Shown piece by piece: positions 56,235 to 64,000 of a stretch of 64,000 nt of DNA. The notes beneath the pieces are model-generated. The model was not told where the DNA came from, made no database searches, and worked only from the letters and a program-made list of their open reading frames with translations. The position numbers and the translations under genes are program-made. Positions within the stretch are counted from its first letter, which is position 1; every line of letters starts with the position of its first letter. Source of the stretch: Lunularia cruciata (lineage: Eukaryota; Streptophyta; Marchantiopsida; Lunulariales; Lunulariaceae); assembly GCA_948567375.1 (NCBI GenBank), contig OX419762.1, forward strand, positions 49,705,034-49,769,033. Direction: 5' to 3'.

Positions 56235-56594
56235 CTAGAACTCTATAAACAGGGCAGTGTATCTTGCCAACTCCTCCAAAGTAACTGTCTTCGAGATCTT
56301 TAAAATTTTTCCTTTAGTGAGTAACACCTCTTGACAGTCATCGGGGTTGATGACTCCTTCAACGTTGCTTACTCGGCTTATCCCAAGGCGAGCGGCCATC
56401 AAACCCCCTTCCTCCAAGTCAGGTTCACCCGAGGCGAGGTCATATGGATCTTTGTTGTCAACCTCTACCTCGTAGCATTTCAAGTAATTAACTTGGACTT
56501 CTTCTTCGGATTCGTCTGAAGACGAAGACGATGAGTCTTCAGACTCGTCCTCCTCTTCTGACGAACTTGTTTCCCCGAGATGGGGAACCTTCGT
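56235..56594 (-). pseudogene. pol: A1 protease-RT linker
   Basis: Open at 56235-56483 (VDNKDPYDLASGEPDLEEGG, KISKTVTLEELARYTALFIE) with an acidic Glu/Ser-rich stretch at 56500-56590. Stops at about 56237 and 56597 separate it from RT and protease; the stops look like point changes (a TAG at CTAG sites). Confidence 0.7.
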
Positions 56595-57407
56595 CTAGCT
56601 CATAGTCACCAGCTTCTGATCTTCAGATGAAATGTCCTTGAATCTTAACTTCTGCTGATGCCAATCCACTACAACTTGGGCACTATACAACCAAGGTCTG
56701 CCGATCAACAGAGGGTACCCAGTTTTTGTCACTGGCCGCAACACGATGTAATTCAACTTGAAGGGTACCCTTCCAATGATCGTGGTAATGTTCGACAGCA
56801 TGCCCAAGGGCCGTCTCCTGGTTTGGTCTGCAAACTTCAAAACTCGGGGTGTTGGTTCAAACGTATGATACCCGAGTCGATTCGCAGTATCTTTGGTCAT
56901 GACATTCACACCGGACCCAGAGTCAATGGGTATCGATGTGATCATGCACCCTGCAATCTCCGCGTCTACCTCGGGAGATCCCAAATCTTCTTGTTCAATA
57001 CGATAGATAGCAGGAAGGTCCTTCTTTGACATCGACCTCACCTTCTTGAGGGCCGAATTAAGCTGTCTCTTGTACAACTTGTTATCTTCCCACAATTGCT
57101 TAAAGGTAACATTGGCATTTGTGGTGGCCAGATCGGCTACAATATCATATTGGGGAACTCCTCCCAATTTGACCGTCTTCGTCTTCGGCTTTGGGTCCGA
57201 GGACTCTCCATGCTCTCTCTTGACGTCGGGACGCTTCAAAATGGTGACGGGCTTGCTGATGGCCTTAACCCGAGCTTCCTTGGGTTGGCCTACCTTGGCT
57301 TGGATCAGACCCTTTACTTCGGATCGGATGTCCGCCGGAAAAATTGGAGACTTTGTCTTTGTCTCTTCTTCCAAACTCAGTTCCCGAGTCCTGAGTAATG
57401 CCTCCAT
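56595..57407 (-). CDS. pro: A1 protease region (270 codons open)
   Basis: Aspartic protease that matures the polyprotein. D162-S163-G164 in IPIDSGSGVNVM is the active site; YPLLIGRPWLYSAQVVVDWH is the flap-distal block. Upstream residues 1-130 are a basic linker from gag (SLEEETKTKSPIFPADIRSE; WEDNKLYKRQLNSALKKVRS). It follows gag after a stop at 57414-57416, which may be a true gag terminator or decay. Confidence 0.85.
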   Translation of the reverse strand: MEALLRTRELSLEEETKTKSPIFPADIRSEVKGLIQAKVGQPKEARVKAISKPVTILKRPDVKREHGESSDPKPKTKTVKLGGVPQYDIVADLATTNANVTFKQLWEDNKLYKRQLNSALKKVRSMSKKDLPAIYRIEQEDLGSPEVDAEIAGCMITSIPIDSGSGVNVMTKDTANRLGYHTFEPTPRVLKFADQTRRRPLGMLSNITTIIGRVPFKLNYIVLRPVTKTGYPLLIGRPWLYSAQVVVDWHQQKLRFKDISSEDQKLVTMS

Positions 57408-57416
57408 TAATTCTTT

Positions 57417-58781
57417 CTACAAGGCTTTAGCTTTAGCTTTTGCGAGGATCTTTTCCTCCTTGGCCGAAAGAATGGCTTTTGGGCGCTGTCTCTTTGCCTT
57501 TCGGGAAGACGACGAGGTCGTACTCAGTTCTTCGGGATCACGCTTCTTCTTGCTGGAGCATGTCTCAACTTTCAAAACTTCAAGGTCTGGCCATTCTCCT
57601 TCTGAGGCCGGACTCCCTTCTTGAGGTCTTTCTTCCTCAAGCGTAATACAATTTACATTTGTATCCCCCTTCGGCTGAAGTGTTGCACGCTCAGCGGGGG
57701 TCTGTACATATTTTACAGGAGGCTTCGGGTTCGGCGGGTGAGGGCATTGGTTGCCCGTATGCCCCGATCCTTTACAATTTCCACACAGGGGAACGTACCC
57801 AATTTGCCTTCTTGGCTCGGGACAATTTGGAGACCAATGTCCCATCGAGCCACAATTATAACAGGCTCCGGGCGCAACATTTTGAGGGCGATTTTGGTTG
57901 CTCATCGGTGGTCTTCGTGAAGGAGCATTGGGGTTATACTCCCTGGGTCCAAACCTCGGACCTTGATACGATGTGCTCGGTTGAGGCTGTACCTCTTGAG
58001 TTTGGTACACCGCCTCTTCGTCCTCGTCTTGGTTCCATCCCGGAACCCAATCAATTTGCTGCACCGAGAATGCATTACGAGTATTGCATTCTGTGTTGGC
58101 GTGGCCGGATTTGCCACATGCGGTGCACCACACATTAGATCGTCCAAATGCTGGGGCCTTTCTTTGGTCCTTAGCCCCAATCATCTGGATCTTGAAATCC
58201 GAAAACTCCTTGATGAGGGCATCCAGCTTTGTATCCGCCTTATGTACACTCTTGGCTGGAGGAGTCACTGGTTTCTTGCCTCCACATCTTCTGACTCGTC
58301 TTGGCTTTGATTCTTCTTCGGATTCCAAAGAAGAGCTCGAAGACGTAGAGGATTCGTCCAAAGAAGGGGAGGTGCTGCGCAAAGCTCTCCTTCTGGGCTT
58401 CTTGCCCTTCTTCTCCCGATTTCTCTGGTTACCGGCAGAGTGAGAGTGGGCCGCTTCATAACGAGCGACATGTTTGAGTACTTTGTCCAGGGAAGTTACA
58501 TTCCTCTCCCTGGCAAAGATTCGTATCTCTGGTGAAAGGCCCCCGAGGAACCAGGTAATGGCTTGGGCATCGGAGTATCCCACCACCCCCGATTGCTTGG
58601 GAACTCGGTTCAGTATTGCCATGAACCGCTCAGAGTAGTCTCTCAACTTCTCCTTCTTGCCCCAGTCCAAATCGTTGAGTGCCGCGAAGACACTCGTATC
58701 GTAGTCAACCTCCCAGAATTGTTCTAGGAAGTTGTTTCTCAAGTCTGCCCAGTCCGATGGTACGAACCCCTTCTGAGTCAC
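57417..58781 (-). CDS. gag: A1 gag, capsid C-terminus and three zinc knuckles (454 codons open)
   Basis: Starts within the capsid domain (SDWADLRNNFLEQFWEVDYD, KEKLRDYSERFMAILNRVPK, WFLGGLSPEIRIFARERNVT), then a basic Ser-rich hinge and three CX2CX4HX4C knuckles: CTACGKSGHANTEC, CYNCGSMGHWSPNC and CGNCKGSGHTGNQC. It ends in a Lys-rich tail. Three knuckles is more than the usual one or two. It is separated from the N-terminal gag part by a single stop at 58836, so the true start lies upstream. Confidence 0.88.
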   Translation of the reverse strand: MTQKGFVPSDWADLRNNFLEQFWEVDYDTSVFAALNDLDWGKKEKLRDYSERFMAILNRVPKQSGVVGYSDAQAITWFLGGLSPEIRIFARERNVTSLDKVLKHVARYEAAHSHSAGNQRNREKKGKKPRRRALRSTSPSLDESSTSSSSSLESEEESKPRRVRRCGGKKPVTPPAKSVHKADTKLDALIKEFSDFKIQMIGAKDQRKAPAFGRSNVWCTACGKSGHANTECNTRNAFSVQQIDWVPGWNQDEDEEAVYQTQEVQPQPSTSYQGPRFGPREYNPNAPSRRPPMSNQNRPQNVAPGACYNCGSMGHWSPNCPEPRRQIGYVPLCGNCKGSGHTGNQCPHPPNPKPPVKYVQTPAERATLQPKGDTNVNCITLEEERPQEGSPASEGEWPDLEVLKVETCSSKKKRDPEELSTTSSSSRKAKRQRPKAILSAKEEKILAKAKAKAL

Positions 58782-58835
58782 ATGGGTGTACCAGCTCCGA
58801 GCTTTCTTGCGAAGCAGACTTGGAAAAATTCTTAG

Positions 58836-59577
58836 TCAATCCGCCGAGTCATGCTCCTTGTAAGCAAAGGAGATGACTTCAAATTCTTCGATGAATTCAT
58901 TGGGGTCTTTGTCTTGTTTTGTCCCCTTATACTTCTGATAGGCGTGTCGGGTGACAGGAAGTGAAGTCATCGTTCGATGCACTGGGATCGGCTGAGGTAA
59001 TGTGGAACTTGACGGAACGGAAGAATTGGCTAGAATTGATGCCGTGTTGTCAGCCCAGGGATTCCAATTCGTCAAATTCAAAGTAGGGTCTTCTTCGACA
59101 ATTTCTACTATGAGGGGGTCGACTTCAACCCGAGTGGAAGATTCAGGATCAACACCTTCAATGGGTTCTTCAAAATTCCTTCGGGACAACCGAGGAATTG
59201 TTCGTAGAAGATATTGACACTCGTCTTCAGTAATTGTTTGTGCTATCTTTTCTCGAACAAAGGTCTTCAAGGAAACAACTTCCTTTACAGCTCTAGGGGA
59301 AGTTGGTGTACTGGGCCGCAATGCATATGTTTGCCCACTTGATTCTTTCTTCTTCTTGGAAGAAGAGGGAGATGCGAAGTAGCCTTGCCAACCGCCTTCG
59401 CGTTTCTTGTGGTCAAGTTCTCACAAAGCTTCTTGCACTTTGTGAAGGAGTTGAAACTCCAACGCCTCTCGCTCAGTTTTGTCAATGATGGATGGGACGT
59501 TCAGACGTTTGTCTTCTTCACGCTGAAGTGCTCGTCTTCAAGCTCTCTCTTACCATTGTTCTTTCAATGCAGACATT
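58836..59577 (-). pseudogene. gag: A1 gag, N-terminal part
   Basis: Open at 58836-59321 (TFVREKIAQTITEDECQYLL; DPNEFIEEFEVISFAYKEHD), ending in TGA where A2 reads on (DSTDCLHVFPSLL). Further upstream 59285-59485 is in another frame. A likely start Met is at about 59577 (MNVCIERTMV), 60 nt after the PBS, also seen in A2. Confidence 0.7.
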
Positions 59578-59639
59578 CATATTGCATTGATACCCAGTTT
59601 CCAATTTGGCTTCGTATTCTTCCACTTCCAAGATTTATA

Positions 59640-59657
59640 TCCCCGGCAGCGGCGCCA
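59640..59657 (-). other. A1 primer-binding site (tRNA-Asp)
   Basis: Minus strand TGGCGCCGCTGCCGGGGA, 7 nt inside the 5' LTR; one mismatch to the complement of plant tRNA-Asp (CCCCGGCAACGGCGCCA). tRNA-Asp priming is typical of Athila-like elements. Confidence 0.85.
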
Positions 59658-60333
59658 AAAATCATGTGACAACCCGGCAAATATCACTTTTGCGGTAATC
59701 GGGTAAGTAAAGTTTGTTCCCACAGAGATACAAGTCAAAAATGTCCAAATACAAAGCAAAGTAACAATTTCAGTTCTTCTTGAGTTCTTCTTTAGTCTCT
59801 CAGGTAGAAACCACACCCAGAAGAGAGTAACAAGCACTGATTTGCAATCTTGTCACAAATTAACACTTCTTAATCACAACTCCATCAAATCTTTCCAAAC
59901 AATCTTGATTGTGATGATTCAGGCTCTCCCGAAAACGACACTTCACTGCAAAATGACTTTGCCTCAGAATTGTGTTCTACCCCTCCACTGAAGGCACAAC
60001 TTCCTCGATTGAAATTGCTTCACATCAACTTCACACTGTACTCACAAATGCAAAATATTACCAACACTACAATTCCTCTCAGATCTGTCAAGGCATTGCT
60101 TCGATTGCACTTCACTCAGGATCAAACACACAGAATGAAGATCAAGGTTGTGGAATCCAACATCCAACAAGCACTTTGACTTGCACTTTGAATTTCTCCA
60201 AACACTCACAAACACAATTGCAAAATTGATACTTGGAATCAAGCTCAAGCGACGAGCACTGCTTCACAACACTTCACTTTATCTATTCTCAGAAATAATG
60301 AGCAGTGAACAACATTTTCCTACGAATGCCACT

Positions 60334-60342
60334 CTTAAATAG
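60334..60342 (-). promoter_or_regulatory. Presumed TATA box of the family-A LTR
   Basis: Minus strand CTATTTAAG, about 115 bp after the coiled-coil stop codon and 670 bp before the LTR end. The same box is at 41273-41281 and 40559-40567. If correct, U3 is about 3.1 kb and contains the whole coiled-coil gene. Confidence 0.5.
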
Positions 60343-60457
60343 TGAACAAATCGACAGTTCTAACAACTATACCGTTCTACCACAACTGTTCTAACCTGCA
60401 GATCCGAAATGACAATGCACCTCTTCATATCTACCCCTTCAAATCTCAAATTGGTTA

Positions 60458-63032
60458 CTAATCCGATTCGATGTCTACTTCATCCTCGGCTTTCAAACTC
60501 AAACCCGAAGTAATCTTACTTCCTCCTATATTTTCCTCGGGTTTCACAACTCCTACATCTTCTACCAGATCGAGCAATTCTCTTTCCTGATCTGAAATTG
60601 CACTAGTGGGTAGTCTATCTAACTCTTCATCTTTCTACCCACTCTTCTCTAATGTCTCTGAGGGCAACTCCAAAGACATTTGGATTCCTATGTTATCTAC
60701 TTTGGGTTTTGCCTTAACATCTTGCCGAAGCTTTTCTCACTCTATTCTCACTAAGTCTAATCTAATCGCAATATTGCCTTCTACTTCTAAGATCTTCCTG
60801 TCTACACGAGTTCTGAGATTAATCAACAAGGCATTCAAATCTGTATCTTTCGCTTGTCTTTGCCTCGTCTCCTGCACCAACAACTTCAACTCGTGCAGTC
60901 TTGTTTCTTCAATCCGAACGCTGGCTTCTGTACTTAACATTGCGTTCACTCTGAGGACTATTTCCTTCAATGGCTCCAATCTTGTCTTTCGTTCTTGTTC
61001 CTGATCTGCAAGCCATTCCTCTCTGTACATTGCCAACTCTTCTTTGAATTCGGCCTTCACCGCTTCCTTCTCTTTCTCCTTCTGTACGATTTTCTCTTCC
61101 TGATTACGAAGTAATTCTCGTAATCTCTCTTCTTCTCTATACCACACAGACAACTCTCTTTGCCAGAGTTGCTTCTTCTCCTCCATACTCTCCATCACTC
61201 GATTAAGCTCTTGATCCTTCGATGCTACCCTCGCCATAGCATGGATAAGCTCTACTCTTGAATCATCAAACTGCTGCTTCAAGATTTCAAATTCTGCTAC
61301 CTGTCTCTCCCATTGCGATGTCACTCTTCCTCGCAAGATCCTCCCGATAACTCACTTCTCTCTTCAGGTCTTCGGTTACCTGACTTCTTTCTACTGCTTC
61401 CGCTCGCAGTACTTCTCTCTCTTCCTCACCTCGGGTTATACTCTTCTTCAACTCCGAGTTTTCTTCTTCTAATCTTGATAAGACCTGCAAAACAGTCTTT
61501 ACCTCTAGACAAGTAGACTGCATCTCCTTCTTCTTCTTCTCCAACTTCACCAACAGCGGGCATACTACCTTTTCCAGGTAATCTACTCCGTTACTGGCAA
61601 CTTCTTCCTCCCGCGGAGTGGTCTCTCTTCTTTCTTCGTGTTCTCCCAATACTCGCCTTCTTCTCTAGAGTCTTCGTATCGGAATTGACGCCTCACTGCC
61701 CGAGCTTTCTTCTACCTCTTCCTTCACTCTACTCGGCCCCGCTTCACACTTCACCTTACGTCTTGAGCGAACTCCTTGCTGTATTGCGATCTTCTTCTCC
61801 TCGAGCACTGGTACTTCGTCTTCCAATGCCGCATTGTCTTTGGCTTCTACTTTGGCTTGCACTTCTTCTTCATATTCTTCAGCCGTTGGTGCCGAGGTCA
61901 TTTCTCCACCCTCTTCACTGTCACTGCTAGTATCTCCACTCAGCAGTGTCAGCTCAGGTTCCTGCTCACGTTCCGAGTCCTCCGTCTTGAGCTTGGCTTC
62001 GCCTTCTGAGTCTTCATCATCTGACTCAATCATCACCATTCCTCGCCTCAGGTTATTTTTCTGCATCCTCCGAGGTTTCTTGTTTTCTTCGGCTTCTGCT
62101 TGCCGAGTTCTCTTCTTCGTCGGGGTACTTACAACGACCTCCATGTTTTTCCCTGTCTTCACGTAGTAATCGTCCGTGCTCCGGATTTGGAGAATGTATT
62201 GCTGCTCCTCCGCATCGACTTCTCTTCTCAAGTTAGGATGGAAATGAGACACCATTCTATTGCGCTCCGCCAAATTGAGCAAATTCAACCCAAGGTAGAA
62301 ATGTGCTGCAAATGGTACGATCTAGTGGGGAGGCGACTTGTCCCACAGATTCCACACCATCTGCCTCGTTCTCCCGTGAAAGCACCTTGCCCAATTGATT
62401 GGTTCTCCTGCAAATAACTTGTGAAAGAACACCGCTTGATGTTTCATCACATAGGTAGTTCTCTCCGGCTTCAGGATGGCCATTAGTGCACTCACAATTC
62501 CTCTCCTCATAGGGTCTTTGTAGCTCTCAACTTTGTACCCAATCTTTGTCCTCTTTGACGAGAAGGCATCTCTCACCTCCTGCGTTTCTTGGGCTATCTC
62601 TCCTTTCCCCAAGAACGTGGCTCCCTGCTCCAAACCCGCCTCCTTCCCGAGTACAAGTCTCCAATCCGACTCTGTCCAGCAAGCCGGATTTCCTCTCTTC
62701 CCTTCTTCCTCGGGACCATCAAGACATTTACTCTCGATGATTTCTATCATGAATCTTGGAAAACTTACGTTCCAGTTCCATGCCAGAAAAGTGATCCGAA
62801 GTCGGCTCAAGACTTTGATCCTCGCCACTATATCTAATCTCCCAATTGCATGATTTCTCACTGCAAATTTGGAGTTCTTCTTCCCTCCTCCCATCTCTTC
62901 TGCTTTCTTACTTACTCTCGATTTCTCTCTCGCGACTTCTCCCTTGTGCACTAACACGAGTCCAACTCTATTTCCCTTTCCCCGATCACCTGCAAGACGA
63001 CTCCTCAACGGCAAAGGAAAATTGCTTGACAT
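60458..63032 (-). pseudogene. A1 5' LTR coiled-coil accessory gene (about 857 codons, few breaks)
   Basis: Unrecognised protein encoded wholly within the LTR. Start: conserved Met at 63032 (MSSNFPLPLRSRLAGDRG). N-terminal conserved domain at about residues 80-230 (RGNPACWTESDWRLVLGKEA, FLGKGEIAQETQEVRDAFSS, YKVESYKDPMRRGIVSALMA, VFFHKLFAGEPINWARCF). Basic patch (PTKKRTRQAEAEENKKPRR), possibly nuclear-localising. Acidic Glu/Asp/Ser linker. Long coiled coil (SRLEEENSELKKSITRGEEE; VASKDQELNRVMESMEEKKQ; EEERLRELLRNQEEKIVQKE). Conserved C-terminus. Breaks: TAG at 62322, stop at 61665, a frameshift near 61310, stop at 60737. On a transcript it would lie 3' of integrase, the position of env-like genes, but it has no signal peptide or membrane segment. 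Confidence 0.78.
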
Positions 63033-63308
63033 TTTGTTGTTGCAGTTTTGATTTTTATAGAGTTGCACTTCTTTGTCTTCTGTCACTTCGAGTTTCTACC
63101 AAGAAATCACACCTCCACCATGCACCTGTTACTGTCAATCAACCTTTGCGTGTATGAGCCGCCAGTTTTGAAACGGCCCCTTCTTGAATTTCTCGCCCCG
63201 ACGAAAGGTTGTTAGACTGTCTTTGCCTCGGGTTGAGCTCCCCCGATCCGAAGACAATTTACTCCGTATTGTATATTGACACGACATTTCCGAGCACTTC
63301 ACCTTATG

Positions 63309-63332
63309 ACCCGAAGTCACTTTACTTCGGGT
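63309..63332. repeat. Hairpin ACCCGAAGT / ACTTCGGGT near the LTR start
   Basis: 9-bp perfect arms with a 6-nt loop (CACTTT). In A1's 3' LTR (about 45366) and in A4 (about 2760) both arms have changed to ACCCAAAGT / ACTTTGGGT, keeping the pairing. Confidence 0.75.
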
Positions 63333-63444
63333 TTCATCCCGAAGACAATTTTCTTCGCCTTCTTCAGCCATACATGCGTAGTCCGACTTCTCTATACACT
63401 TCTTCTCCTTTATTTTGAAAAAAACAAAAAATGTGTGCACCACA

Positions 63445-64000
63445 ATCACATTCTCGGCGTGGAACTAAAATGTGAGTTTTCTAGGATTCATGACCGAGAT
63501 AATCAAGAGTAGATGTCTTGATGGCCCCAAGGAAGAGAGAAAGAGAGGGAATCCGGCTCGCTGGATGGAGTCGGATTGGAGATTAGTACTCGGAAGAGAG
63601 GTAGGCATGGAGCAGGGTGCCATGTTCTTGGGGAAGGGAGAGGTAGCAGAAGAAACCCAAGAAGTGAGGGATGCATTCTCTTCAAAGCGTACAAAGAATG
63701 GGTTCAAAGTAGAGAGTTACAAGGATCCAGTCAAGAAAGGGATTGTGAGTGCTCTCATGGCAATCTTGAAGTTGGAGAGAACAACTTATGTGATGAAGCA
63801 CCAAACGGTGTTCTTCCATAAGATGTTTGCAGGAGAGCCAATTAACTGGGCGAGGTGCTTCCATGGGCAAACAAGATAGATGGTGTGGAACTTGCGGGAT
63901 AAATCACCTCCGCATTACATTGTGCCGTTTGCAGCACATTTCTACCTTGGGTTGAATCTGCTCAATGCTGCGGAGTGCAACAGAATGGTGTCACATTTTC
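63445..64000 (+). repeat. A3 LTR, right part (plus strand), runs off the window
   Basis: Continues the LTR interrupted at 39888, beginning with the target copy ATCAC. It contains the N-terminal domain of the coiled-coil gene and continues beyond 64000. Confidence 0.88.
63445..64000 (+). pseudogene. A3 coiled-coil gene, N-terminal domain (split by A1)
   Basis: 63472-63879 is open: MSFLGFMTEIIKSRCLDGPK, NPARWMESDWRLVLGREVGM, EVRDAFSSKRTKNGFKVESY, TTYVMKHQTVFFHKMFAGEP. A stop (TAG) at 63877-63879 in place of the Gln codon of TRQMVWNL interrupts it; the frame then goes on with WCGTC-like sequence to LGLNLLN near 63960. The first 80 residues are at 39646-39888. Confidence 0.78.

Larger units (their letters stand above)
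39889..63444 (-). mobile_element. A1: family-A element with giant ORF-bearing LTRs
   Basis: Minus-strand element: 5' LTR 59665-63444 (3,780 bp), tRNA-Asp PBS, gag, protease, RT, RNase H, integrase, PPT, 3' LTR 39889-45501 (about 3,675 bp without its nested solo LTR). Without B0 and the solo LTR the element is about 13.6 kb, of which only 6.2 kb is internal. It inserted into a plus-strand LTR of the same family (A3). Non-chromovirus, Athila/Tat-like by PBS and pol; there is no chromodomain. Confidence 0.92.
59665..63444 (-). repeat. A1 5' LTR (3,780 bp, ORF-bearing)
   Basis: Plus strand TGTGACAACCC to TGCACCACA. One end abuts the PBS, the other abuts the A3 target duplication, so both limits are anchored independently. 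It carries the coiled-coil gene (60458-63032), a hairpin of ACCCGAAGT/ACTTCGGGT at 63309-63332 and a TATTTAAG box at 60334-60342. Confidence 0.92.

Noticed and set aside
59665-63444. Coiled-coil gene as an env gene or as a captured host gene
   Set aside because: No signal peptide, membrane segment or furin-like site, and no intron or host-like homology that I recognise; position alone is not enough.
1-64000. Host genes, tRNA or rRNA genes, CRISPR arrays, bacterial operons
   Set aside because: Every long coding signal belongs to retrotransposon gag/pol or the LTR-borne coiled-coil gene; no direct-repeat/spacer array or cloverleaf was seen.

Overview
The window is nuclear DNA of a land plant and consists of nested LTR retrotransposons (all recognisable pol genes are Ty3/gypsy type). 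I see no host gene, no tRNA or rRNA gene and no bacterial signature. The plant assignment rests on primer-binding sites that fit plant tRNA-Asp, tRNA-Glu and initiator tRNA-Met, TG...CA LTRs, pol genes of the plant Athila/Tat-like and chromovirus types, and stratified nesting. A large-genome plant (gymnosperm, fern or similar) is a guess; no marker fixes the species.

I label the families A to F. Family A has giant LTRs of about 3.7-3.8 kb; a coiled-coil protein gene lies inside each LTR, upstream of the presumed TATA box, so it is U3-encoded and duplicated at both ends. Its PBS fits tRNA-Asp. Family B has 0.68 kb LTRs, a tRNA-Glu PBS, 4-bp target duplications and an extra zinc-knuckle ORF before gag. 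Families C and F are chromovirus-like; C has an LTR promoter loaded with heat-shock-element dyads. D and E are decayed gypsy remnants.

Layout: 1-2892, LTR of A4 (minus), inserted in B1 (2893-7799, minus), which itself interrupts the gag of D (7800-about 9806, minus). 9807-11453, decayed E pol (plus). 11454-14774 plus 39138-39225, B2 (plus), the host of two A elements. 14775-about 39134, A2 (minus), which carries a solo B LTR (B3, 16843-17534), the complete element F (19904-26573, minus) inside its integrase, and truncated element C (29857-about 35154, minus) inside its gag; C contains solo B LTR B4 (34181-34872). 39226-39888 and 63445-64000 are the two halves of one plus-strand A LTR (A3), split by A1 (39889-63444, minus). 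A1 contains a 1.93 kb solo A LTR (40604-42536) in its 3' LTR and the youngest element, B0 (47251-55238, plus), in its RNase H region.

B0 is the only near-intact element: its two 679-bp LTRs read as identical and its RT-RNase H-integrase ORF (946 codons) is open. Its gag-protease and pol reading frames are, however, separated by an internal insertion of LTR tail plus PBS. A1 has long open stretches for gag, protease, RT, RNase H and integrase, broken by a few stops. The rest is pseudogenic. Removing nested insertions reconnects the host reading frames and exposes target-site duplications, which makes the insertion order clear: D/E and B2 oldest, then A2, A3 and A4, then F, C and A1, with B0 the most recent.
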